Source: Lithodes maja
Taxonomy: Eukaryota; Arthropoda; Malacostraca; Decapoda; Lithodidae
Direction: 5' to 3'
DNA length: 64,000 nt
Assembly: GCA_037953745.1 (NCBI GenBank)
Contig: JBAKBP010001405.1
Span: 1-64,000, forward strand
Below the pieces are notes generated by a model, which made no database searches, was not told the DNA's origin, and saw only the letters and a program-made list of their open reading frames with translations. This document shows positions 55,781 to 64,000 of the stretch, piece after piece; position 1 is the first letter of the stretch; every line of letters starts with the position of its first letter. The translations under genes were made by a program, and so were the position numbers.

Positions 55781-55859
55781 CAGCCCAGAGCATTTTGATC
55801 AAACGAACGAGGTACCAATATCTGAGTACTGGATCACTTAGTGTACCCTACCATATGCA

Positions 55860-56985
55860 GATATGGACGTCTGCCGGGGCCCCCCTGCTGCAAGTTCCAT
55901 AGCTGTGGTTGTGGACGGCCATTGTTCACTTCCTCACCCTATAAACTCCGGTGTTCCTCAGGGCTCTGTCCTATCTCCTATTCTCTTTCTAATTTTTATA
56001 AATGATCTCCTTAACTGTACCTTAATTCCCATCCATTCATACGCAGACGACTCAACCTTACACTACTCCATTAGTTTTTCAGAACGCCCCAGCCAGCAAT
56101 CCCTCAACGACAAACGTAATGAAGCCATAGAACTCTTAAATTCTGATCTAAATACTATTTCCAATTGGGGCAGAGAAAACCTTGTTAACTTTAATGCTTC
56201 CAAAACCCAATTTCTCCATCTATCTACCCGTCAGGATCTCCCAGCGGACTATCCCTTATTCTTCAACAATACAAAAATCAACCCTTCATCTTCTCTCAAT
56301 ATTCTTGGTGTCTCTTTTTCTTCTGCTCTCATTTGGAAGGACCATATTACCAGTCTTGCTAAGGCAGCCTCCCAGAAGCTGGGTGTGCTCAACCGCCTTA
56401 GGGGGTTCTTTTCCCCTGCACAGCTTCTTGCTCTGTACAGGGGCATAGTGCGCCCTTGTATTGAGTATTGTTCACATGTGTGGGGAGGTTCCTCTCACAC
56501 CGCTCTCCTAGACAAAGTTGAAAGGAAGGCCTTTCGTATCATTAACTCCCGTCCACTCACCAACTCTCTGCAATCTCTCTCTCTCCGCCGCAATGTTGCA
56601 TCTCTCTCGCTATTCTATCGCTACTATAATAATCAGTGTTCCTCAGACCTATCCCAGTGCATACCACCTCCTTTACGTAGGGCACGTGGTACCCGTCTTG
56701 CAACTCAATCCCACCCCTACTCTGTGCAACTCTCCAACCCAAGAGTGAAACGTTACTCTCAAACTTTCTTCTACTCAACATCTGAGCTCTGGAACTCTCT
56801 CCCAGAATCAGTCTTTCCCTCTTCCTATGACTTAAATTGCTTCAAACTCCGTGTGTCCAGGCATTTTGGCTCGAACGTCCCTTGTTTTTGGCCCTGTCAC
56901 TCTTTCAACTATGGGGGAGGCACTCGCTATAGGCAGTTATGCCTTTTGCCTCCCTCAATCACATAGAAAAAAAAAAAAAAAAAAG
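55860..56985 (+). mobile_element. LINE family B (Jockey/I-like), 5'-truncated, A-rich tail
   Basis: A 5'-truncated non-LTR element ending in a run of about 18 A (56966-56983). The coding part is described separately. It is followed at once by the GC-rich start of the flanking transposon (GGCCCCCAGGGGCC near 56990), so it may have inserted at or beside that element's end. Two further scraps of the same family are at 15215-15340 and 50660-51013. Confidence 0.9.
55863..56966 (+). pseudogene. LINE family B RT, C-terminal 367 residues
   Basis: Open without interruption: INSGVPQGSVLSPILFLIFI, HSYADDSTLHY (YADD at 56040-56051), NWGRENLVNFNASKTQFLHL, ILGVSFSSALIWKDHI, KLGVLNRLRGFF, YRGIVRPCIEYCSHVWGG, LDKVERKAFRIIN, SLFYRYYNN, STSELWNSLPESVFP. 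This is the palm C-motif to tail of a Jockey/I-type LINE RT. The N-terminal RT half and the endonuclease are absent, so it is non-functional, but the absence of stops suggests a recent insertion. The exact clade is uncertain. Confidence 0.88.
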
Positions 56986-57048
56986 AAGTGGCCCCCAGGG
57001 GCCCCAGTTGGGGCCCAAAAACATAGGAGGTACCACATGAAACTTAGT

Positions 57049-57424
57049 TTAGAAGAATTAGGACATTCCGTGGAGTAACAAATGGTCCCTGCTAGACAAA
57101 TTGTCCGCTGCAAAATGGCCGTCAGACTCCCCTAAAGGGCCCCAAAATTTGGTCTGGATCAAACATTGGAGGTACCACTTGAAACAAATTTTAGTGGAAC
57201 TAGTACATCCTAAAGAGTATAGAATGGCTCCTGCCAGACAAATTGTCTGCTGCTTAATGCCCGCCAGACGTCCCTCAAATGTTGGCACCAGGGACGCTAT
57301 GGCAGAATTAGGCTAGATCAAACATTGAGAATACCACATAAAACTAAGTTTAAATGAACAAGGACATCCTACACAGTACGAAATCAACCTTGCCAGACAA
57401 ATTGTCTGCTGCATAAGGCCTCCT
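57049..57424 (+). repeat. Left TIR with three palindrome-centred subunits
   Basis: Subunits of about 145-160 bp, each with a CAGACAAATTGTCTG-type 15-nt palindrome: near 57090 (diverged), 57235 and 57395. Each is preceded by a ...GACATCC/ACATCC...AGTA block and followed by GCTGC. Matches the reverse complement of 63618-64000, apart from a 5-nt indel near 57193 and a few substitutions. Confidence 0.93.
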
Positions 57425-57896
57425 ATACCCTGCCTAAATATATTCCCTTTATATGTTAGGGCTAGCTTATTTAGCAATACGAAATAATACTGTAGCCTGC
57501 TATTATCAAGTACCGGTAGATTTCCTACATGTCTGTCCACTCGTCATTATTATCATATGATAAGTCTTTATTTATGCATAGAGTAATAACAGTACTGCCA
57601 GTACATGCAATTAAAATAATAGTTATAGGCAAGTAATTCCTGCAGGCCATTGACTAAAAATAAATAGTTACCCCTGCATTTATTTTCAGGGTGGTTTTCT
57701 TTAGTTAGCGGTACTATATTATAATATTATGCACTTTTAGATACTGTATCTTATGTACATTCTGGATAATATTTCATCAGAATATTGAGATAACAGTACA
57801 ATATTTATAATACTTAGTAATTTAATAAATAAGAGACCCAGAAGAGAATCAGATTAGCCTATATTTAATATTGTATACAATCTTGAATACTGTCCA
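57425..57896. other. Transposon interior, non-coding
   Basis: AT-rich, no recognisable motif; presumably promoter/5' UTR of the transposon gene. Confidence 0.5.
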
Positions 57897-58361
57897 TTGT
57901 TGACAACTCTCTACTGGCCCAGGCTGCCTGTGATTCTCTCCCCGTCGTGTACTGTGGCAGGGGGCTTTTGGCCTGCCCATACCACCGTTCAATCATCAAT
58001 CAAGAAGATCAATATCACAGTAAACTCGAGGGCTTCAGGCAACACAATGGATGATGGCAGCCCTCCTGACCTGGACAATGCTTTATCATCTAATCAGGCT
58101 TCAGGGAACACAATGGATGATGACAGCCCTCCTGACCTGGACAATGGTGTATCATCTAATCAGGCTTCAGGCAACACAATGAATGATGACAGCCCTCCTG
58201 ACCTGGACAATGGTGTATCATCTAATCAGGCTTCAGGCAACACAATGGATGATGACAGCCCTCCTGACCTGGACAATGTTGTATCATCTAATCAGGCTTC
58301 AGGCAACACAATGGATGATGACAGCCCTCCTGACCTGGACAATGTTGTATCATCTAATCAG
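57897..58361 (+). CDS. Putative exon with five 22-residue acidic repeats
   Basis: An open frame whose second half is five 66-bp units (58032-58361), each encoding ASGNTMDDDSPPDLDNVVSS plus NQ with small variations. It ends exactly at CAG before GTATAC, a good splice donor at 58362. Each unit also contains CAG/G. No ATG starts the frame; the first in-frame ATG is at 58047, so an upstream exon or a non-coding role is possible. The repeats are acidic, Pro/Asp-rich and likely disordered. A phase-0 join to 59359 would fuse it to the main gene, whose C-terminus is also acidic. Coding status is inference. Confidence 0.45.
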
Positions 58362-59358
58362 GTATACATTGTTGTTCGTCTTCTGGTTTAGCCTATTTGT
58401 GAACTGATATGGTGGATCAACTAAATTATACCCATAATATATTGTGAATGAGACAGCCCTGATTACCATGAATATAATGCAGCATCTAATTGGTCATGCA
58501 TCCAAATGAAGTTGATTAATTTAGCCTAGCCTATGTTAAATATTCGGTAATAAAGAGCACTTACACATTACCGAAAGAGTGACCAGTCACCACTGACCCA
58601 TCCTACTTAACCCGGGAAAGGCAAGCGTCCTCATAAGAGGTTTGATGGGGAAAGGTGAAAGTCCTCATAAGAGCCATTGGCACTCAAAACAAAGCATCTT
58701 GTGATTAGGTGAGTATTAGTGATATAGGTAAGGCTTGAAGGCAACCCAGATACAGTCTCCATCGATAATTATGTGTGTTTTAGCACTTAAATAAACAGTA
58801 CTTGGATGGTATATATATATGTAATTTCCGTCGCAAATTGATTATAAGGAAAATACAAAACAAATTTAAATCTTCCCTCCAGGCAGCCCCCACCCATAAT
58901 ACTAGGATAGGTTAGGTAAGGTTGTTAGGTTAGGCTAATGTCTTATCAAAGTTGAATCAATTTATATAAACTAGGCCTAGTTAAAACTTGGTTCAACCAG
59001 CGGGGGTGTGGGGGCGGCAGCCCCCACCCATAACACTACGTTAGGTTAGGTAATGAAATGGGTCCATAGAAACCGGAGGTCTGAAGGTAAATTCGTCAAC
59101 GATAGCATGATGGACATCATGAAATATTGTTTAAAAATAGTAAATATTGCAAAAGACTCCTAAAACATAAAAACGCACCCACAAATAAACCATACTATAA
59201 ATAGGATGGGTACCGGTAACCCTTTTGAGGCTGAGGCTTTCGGTATTGTGTAAGTGCTTTTCTTAGGAGGCGTCAAGTGTTACTGCTACTATTACCAAAT
59301 TTGGTAATAATGTACCGGTACACATGCAGAAACTGCTGTATAAATACTGGTTCCATAG
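58362..59358 (+). other. Putative intron 1 of transposon gene
   Basis: GT at 58362 and AG at 59357-59358, both phase 0. It contains two related segments (GGCAGCCCCCACCCATAA at about 58882 and 59018, each followed by TTAGGTTAGG-type sequence). The acceptor has a weak pyrimidine tract, so the boundary is uncertain. Confidence 0.4.
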
Positions 59359-60702
59359 CTTTGCAATGCTCCAATATCTGGCCCACCGACCAGACAATTT
59401 GATGTTGTCCATGAAACAATGAAAAGGAGCATGAATGTAGCCATTGAAGCTCATCAAGAATATGGTGTTGTTACCTATGACCTGGCTGTGGCTCTCAAGG
59501 CATATTCAATCCAGGCATTAGAGGCACCTCTTTTTGATAAGCTCCTCATCATGCTTGGAAACTTTCACTTGGAGCCGGCATTCTATGGGGCTATCGGGAC
59601 ATTCATAAATGAAAATGGTGCTGAATACCTGTTAACAGAATCAGGGATACTGGCTGAAGGATCACTCATGGGTTTCATCCGTGGCAAGTACTACAATCGA
59701 TGTGTCAGAATCCATGACATCCTTGCTCTCGTCATGGAATGGAAACTCTATGACAGCTTCTTGTCATCAGCTGTCACCCAGGAAAGTAAAGATGCCATCA
59801 ATGACCTACTTACCGATATATCTAATTATGATAGCAAAGCTCAGGAACAGTTTCTTGAGACACATCCAGTTTTCTTGAAACACTGGCAGGAGTACGAGTT
59901 GTTTTTCAAGAATGTAATGGATGGAAAACTTGGCCCAACTGCTCAAAACTGGAGCATGTATGTCTACATGATTAACAGAGTCCACAGGAACCTAATGCAT
60001 GCACTTAGACCAAATGACATCTATGGATACATCACCATACTGCCAGCTATAATTGACATTTGTTTTGCTCTAAATCGAACAAACTATGCTCGTTGGAGGG
60101 GGGGTTTGAACCAGCTAGAAAAGGCAGCACCACAGAGCCGGATGGTACTTCAGACAGTGGCCTTCTCCATTAGACGTACAGAGAAGAACTATTGCAGATC
60201 AGCAATTGATTTGACACTGGAGCAAACTGTCAATCGAGATGCTGCATCTCCAATGAGAGGTATTGTTGGCTTTCACCACTCTCATAATGCAATTAGAAGA
60301 TGGTGTATTACATCAACTCAGCGGGGCATGTCTGTGACAGAGGTGCGGAATATGACAGGGTTGGAAATGGAAGAGCAGCCTACATCACAGCTAAGGGCCA
60401 GCAGAATGGAGAAAGACAGTCAGCAAAGGGATGCCTTGTTCAAAGCTGTAACAGAATCATGTGACCCCTTTTCATCACCAGCATCAACATCTGCTTGCCT
60501 CTTGAACATCGCCACAGGAAAAGCAGCATCTGTGGAAACTCAAACTTATTTGACAGGGAGCCTTGTTGCTGGTCATGAACGCCGTGTAAAGTTTCAAAAG
60601 GAATGCATGGCAGATAAGGAAAGATTCTTGAGGCCCATCCAAAGAAGAAAGGTAGCCAATTTTGCGCAGGAATACTCCAAAAAGCATCTCACTGTCAAAT
60701 GA
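59359..60702 (+). CDS. Transposon gene, N-terminal module (uncharacterised)
   Basis: The frame is open from 59359 (preceded by TAG whose AG may be a splice acceptor) through an ATG at 59419 to a TGA at 60702, about 447 codons. It begins with a PPTRQFDVVHETMKRS segment, then LLIMLGNFHLEPAFYGAIGT, YLLTESGILAEGSL, GKYYNR, WQEYELFFKNV, a W-S-M-Y-V-Y-M segment, NRTNYARWRG, FSIRRTEKNYCRSAIDLTLE and a basic C-terminus. I recognise this layout from large multicopy metazoan proteins of unknown function, normally one continuous protein with the module that follows. The stop overlaps the next ATG (ATGA) in another frame; a 1-nt frameshift near 60695 is the simplest explanation. Function unknown; probably the N-terminal half of the transposition protein. 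Confidence 0.75.
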   Translation, partial: LCNAPISGPPTRQFDVVHETMKRSMNVAIEAHQEYGVVTYDLAVALKAYSIQALEAPLFDKLLIMLGNFHLEPAFYGAIGTFINENGAEYLLTESGILAEGSLMGFIRGKYYNRCVRIHDILALVMEWKLYDSFLSSAVTQESKDAINDLLTDISNYDSKAQEQFLETHPVFLKHWQEYELFFKNVMDGKLGPTAQNWSMYVYMINRVHRNLMHALRPNDIYGYITILPAIIDICFALNRTNYARWRGGLNQLEKAAPQSRMVLQTVAFSIRRTEKNYCRSAIDLTLEQTVNRDAASPMRGIVGFHHSHNAIRRWCITSTQRGMSVTEVRNMTGLEMEEQPTSQLRASRMEKDSQQRDALFKAVTESCDPFSSPASTSACLLNIATGKAASVETQTYLTGSLVAGHERRVKFQKECMADKERFLRPIQRRKVANFAQEYSKKHLTVK

Positions 60703-61881
60703 AACCAGCTGCTGAAAGCCTCAGAGATGTTTTTATAAGACTACTAGTTGCAGTTTCTCATAGGAAAACCTTCAATCTTAGGCATGTTATGACCTTTCCA
60801 ATCACAGAATACCCACTGGCAATTGCACATTCAGATGGATCAAGGCTTAAGACAGAGAAGAGTAAGTTGCTGGATAAGCTTGAGGGACTACAGGATGGGT
60901 TCACAGAAACACCTTTACCACTTATCAATGTCACTCTGATTGATGGTGGGCTATTGATCCACTCATTCCTCTCTGCCATTGGACGCATCACATCGTATGG
61001 AAACTTGGCTAGGTCGCTTTTGGCATACATCTGTACCAGTCTAGGGAATGAGATTCATGTATTGTTTGACACTTATCAATCTATGTCCCTGAAAGCGAGT
61101 GAGAGAAATCTATGCGGAGCTGATGATCACCCATTTGTCATTACTGGTCCAGCGCAAGTACCCAGACATAGCTGTCAGAAACTGTTGCAAAATGGCATAT
61201 TCAAGGATCAGTTGGCAATGTTTCTCCTCAATGAATGGCAAAAAGATGAGTATGGGCCAATCCTAGCCAGGAAGACACTTATCGTATCCCATGGAGGCAA
61301 CTGCGCCCATCTCACATTCAATGAGGTAGATTTCAAGATGACTGTCAGTTTTCCAGCCAATCTTCAGGGTAGTCATGAGGAAGCTGACACTCTCCTTGCA
61401 TTCCATGAAACCAATGTTACTGGGAATGTTGTGGTTAGAGTATCCGATACTGATGTCATGGTGATTCTCCTCGGAATGCTAGGAAGGCACTTGACAACTG
61501 CCAGGCCAACATCATACAGTTGCATAATTATGGAATGTGGGTCAGGAAATAATCATAGATATATTGATATCAGCAGCATTGCCATGGCCTTGGAGTCCAA
61601 GCAGAAGGGCCTACCATCTGCCATGCCAGGTCTTCATGCATTTACTGGCTGCGATTTCACTGCAGCATTCTACAGAAAAGGTAGTCAAGCCACTAGAAAT
61701 TCTTGAGAAAGACACAAGAGGAACACTCATCCAGTTCTTCAGCAGATTGGCATCTGAAGATGAACCACACAAGAGCAAAGCAGAAGAATTCCTCTGTTCT
61801 TTGTATGGCTTGAAGAGTGTCAAGGATGTCAATGAGGCCAGATATGCAAAATTGTGCCAGATGACTGGAAAACTGAATCAG
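60699..61881 (+). pseudogene. Transposon gene, PIN/XPG-like nuclease module
   Basis: From ATG 60699: residue 225 on reads SHEEADT (Glu 227, 228, Asp 230), VSDTDVMVILLGML (Asp 250, 252), then LPGLHAFTGCDF-like sequence with FTGCD at 315-319. An acidic E-x-A-D pair, a D-x-D and a G-C-D resemble the XPG-I/FEN-type active-site order in PIN-fold nucleases. A frameshift near 61675-61690 ends the first frame at 61706; the continuing frame gives KPLEILEKD, FFSRLASED, FLCSLYGLK and ARYAKLCQMTG up to a splice donor at CAG/GTAATT (61881/61882). It most likely cuts DNA during transposition; that is inference from motif order. Frameshifts may be real or sequence errors. Confidence 0.72.
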
Positions 61882-62083
61882 GTAATTATTATGTTCCCTC
61901 CACCAACCGACTTTACTTCTAAACTAAATTAATGAAATCAACAAATGGCATCCCTCTGGTAGAAACAATTTGTATTGTCTGAGCAAACATCCTGTACCAT
62001 AGGCTATAGTTATAGTTTTGAAATTGTGAATATGAAATTGTCTACTGCCAATTGTATATTTGAAATTGTTTTCTTTGTTTCAG
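61882..62083 (+). other. Intron (202 bp) in transposon gene
   Basis: CAG/GTAATT donor and TTTCTTTGTTTCAG/G acceptor with a good pyrimidine tract. Splicing joins L-N-Q to E-N-P in phase 0 and restores a continuous protein. The best-supported intron in the window. Confidence 0.85.
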
Positions 62084-62452
62084 GAAAATCCGATGACCAA
62101 CGTGAAGAAGGTTGACTGTGCACTTCTTCCACCATGTGCCAAGACTGTTCACAAAAAATTGCAACGGGCTCACTTTGTCAGTATAGTGTGGGGAAATGCT
62201 GATTCGTCACATCCAGGACATGGTTTGGATCCTCATAACTATGGCTGGAAGCAAAAGGATGGAAACTATGTCCCTGACTGGTACTTAGGACCTGCTGTTC
62301 CTGATTATCTCTTTGAGGATGAAAGGGAACTAGATGACAGTCAAGAGGATATTGAGAGTCACAGTGATGTTGCTACCGAGTTTGATGTTGCTGATGATTC
62401 AGGTTCCGAACTAGCTTGGAGTAATGACTCGGAAAGTGAAACGGAGATCTAA
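62084..62452 (+). CDS. Transposon gene, C-terminal exon
   Basis: Continues from the 202-bp intron: DCALLPPCAKTVHKKLQRAH, FVSIVWGNAD, the G-W-K-Q-K-D-G...P-D-W-Y block, VPDYLFEDERELDD, then an acidic Ser/Asp/Glu tail ending at TAA (62450-62452). The P-P-x...L..H..R-A-H-F/Y...W...GW...DG...P.W pattern is the usual end of this protein family. The acidic tail replaces the Cys-rich tail seen in many relatives, as far as I recall. Confidence 0.75.
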   Translation, partial: ENPMTNVKKVDCALLPPCAKTVHKKLQRAHFVSIVWGNADSSHPGHGLDPHNYGWKQKDGNYVPDWYLGPAVPDYLFEDERELDDSQEDIESHSDVATEFDVADDSGSELAWSNDSESETEI

Positions 62453-63617
62453 GTTTTAAACACATTTATTGTCGAGACCTACAGTACATGATTAATAATA
62501 ATAAGTGTACATATATTCAAGTAGAATATTATGCATAATTAAGTAGACACTTTAATATAATTGTAATCTTGTTCTCATAATAATATTAGTGATAACATAA
62601 CAAATTATTGATTTTACTCAGGTTGTTATACTGGGATCTGTAGCTACAGTATAGTCATTTGTCAATGGTTTATAAAATTGATGCATAACATTTATATGTA
62701 TGATGTCAAGTAATGTGATCAAATGCTTCAATACAATTAATATATTTTAATTCAAGTTATGTTGACCAAATTCCTATGTGAGGTAAAGTATAATTTATCT
62801 ATTACCTGTTCAAATACATATTATTTACCACATATCTATGCTAATGTTATCGAGTAACGTTTGTGCTCAAATGGTGTTAATGCTAGCTTGGAGTAATGAC
62901 TCGGAAAGTTAATATAGTAGTAATATAGTGATAACTGGGGGAGCGGTCTCAATGTTTGGGCATAGCTGGCCATAAACAGCAGGTAATTTTTATGGCAGGG
63001 GCCATTTTTTACTCTGTGATATCCTTATTAATTTATATTATGTTTGAGGTGGTAATCCCAATGTTCCGTCCAGCCCAATTCTGCCATAGGTTGCCGGGCA
63101 GACCATATGTGCAATAGATAATTTATCTGGCATTTTTTTTTTTAATTCTATGGTATATACTATACTTGTACTTTATCTCCTGACATTTTTAACTGGTTTA
63201 AAGATAATTCTCTATATGAAATTTAGTTTTATTCACTCTTGAGATAGAATTTTCATGTACCTGACCGTCTCTGGCTAACGAATATCACACTTAGAACTAG
63301 TTTGATATGGTCCTTCAATACATTTGTGTCGAAAGTGGCCTGGGAAACCAACTTTATCTGTCGTAATACTAATTGGATATTTTACGTGTTTTCAAGTTCA
63401 AGATTATATTTTCCAATAAATTCAAATGCATTTTCCACATAGATTTTAATTAGTTTAGTGTCTCTGCGTAAGCTTTGAAGTTTGATTAGTTATTTTTGTA
63501 TATATTTATGCAGTTTATGTTTCAGTTTTATTTGTAAGTTTTATTTAATATATTTTCTAATGTGACCTTCAATATTTCATTCAACCAAAATTGTGGAACA
63601 TCTTTGGGGCATCTGGC
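62453..63617. other. Transposon 3' non-coding part with degenerate TIR-like units
   Basis: 62935-63145 contains two decayed copies of the TIR subunit (CAATGTTTGGGC, CAGCAGG...GGCAGGGGCCATTTTTTACT, CAATGTTCCGTCCAGCCCAATTCTGCCATAG, AGATAATTTATCTGGCA). A short piece of the coding end (CTAGCTTGGAGTAATGACTC) is repeated at about 62884, having already occurred at 62411. The remainder is AT-rich. Confidence 0.65.
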
Positions 63618-64000
63618 AGGCCTTACTTATGCAGCAGACAATTTGTCTGGCAGGGTTGATTTCGTACTGTGTAGGATGTCCTTGTTCATTTAAACTTAGT
63701 TTTATGTGGTATTCTCAATGTTTGATCTAGCCTAATTCTGCCATAGCGTCCCTGGTGCCAACATTTGAGGGACGTCTGGCGGGCATTAAGCAGCAGACAA
63801 TTTGTCTGGCAGGAGCCATTCTATACTCTTTAGGATGTACTAGTTCCACTAAAATATAAATTTGTTTCAAGTGGTACCTCCAATGTTTGATCCAGACCAA
63901 ATTTTGGGGCCCTTTAGTGGCGTCTGGCGGCCATTTTGCAGCGGACAATTTGTCTGGCAGGGACCATTTGTTACTCCACGGAATGTCCTAATTCTTCTAA
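63618..64000 (-). repeat. Right TIR (truncated by window end)
   Basis: Reverse complement of 57049-57424. Palindromes CAGACAATTTGTCTG at about 63635 and 63793, and a diverged one at about 63942. A 73-codon frame on the minus strand here simply mirrors 57101-57316 of the left TIR and is not a gene. Confidence 0.93.

Larger units (their letters stand above)
57049..64000 (+). mobile_element. Long-TIR DNA transposon carrying a PIN/XPG-like gene (continues off right edge)
   Basis: 57049-57424 and 63618-64000 are inverted repeats of very high similarity; base 64000 pairs with 57049, so the right TIR continues beyond the window and the left TIR may extend left to about 56986. Between them lie a putative acidic-repeat exon, a two-intron gene broken by about two frameshifts, and non-coding sequence with degenerate TIR-like units. 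At least 6.95 kb. I infer a self-contained DNA transposon; an Academ-like assignment (a superfamily I recall as having an XPG nuclease) is possible but unverified. Confidence 0.8.

Noticed and set aside
63727..63948. 73-codon minus-strand ORF near the right edge
   Set aside because: It is the inverted copy of left TIR sequence (57101-57316); non-coding repeat.

Overview
This window is eukaryotic, repeat-dense DNA. I found no host protein-coding gene that I can defend. The repertoire is CR1-like and Jockey-like LINEs, Penelope-like elements, Ty3/gypsy elements, piggyBac-type MITEs, a Helitron, long AT, CT and poly-G tracts, and a tandem repeat containing TTAGG. This suggests an arthropod, most likely a decapod crustacean; the species is not determinable here.

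Layout. 1-1160 is a 50-bp satellite abutting the end of a Penelope-like GIY-YIG endonuclease gene. 4474-21402 holds, on the minus strand, a dismembered Ty3/gypsy element (I) whose pieces run protease linker, integrase, integrase C-terminus, reverse transcriptase, RNase H. Having integrase before RT is the Gmr1-like arrangement. Element I is broken by a 3.6-kb CR1-like LINE in the integrase, a four-copy 1.88-kb tandem duplication, a 332-bp TTAA MITE in the RT/RNase H region, and about 4 kb of unrelated sequence carrying a second TTAA MITE, a 20-bp satellite and a LINE scrap.

21545-30625 is a second gypsy element (II, minus strand) with both LTRs. Its 5' LTR contains a nested solo LTR of a relative, and the other LTR serves as the empty site. 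30714-32043 is a 5'-truncated Penelope-like element with inverted terminal arms carrying a hammerhead-like core. 32104-40362 is a third gypsy element (III, plus strand) with nearly identical LTRs, a long open gag and a multiply deleted pol. II and III both lack an integrase core, so they look like non-autonomous members of one lineage.

40363-42520 holds a hairpin, a non-autonomous Helitron and an RTE-like LINE remnant. 45231-47568 has two small tandem arrays and a 1.85-kb inverted-repeat structure. 50308-56985 has a tRNA-like relic, three LINE fragments and a 1.7-kb tandem array packed with same-strand AGGTCA half-sites.

57049-64000 is a DNA transposon with TIRs of about 380 bp that runs off the window. 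It carries one spliced gene, broken by about two frameshifts, whose C-terminal half resembles a PIN/XPG-type nuclease, plus a putative exon of five 22-residue acidic repeats. Its TIRs are built from units each centred on a 15-nt palindrome. This is the best candidate for a poorly described system.
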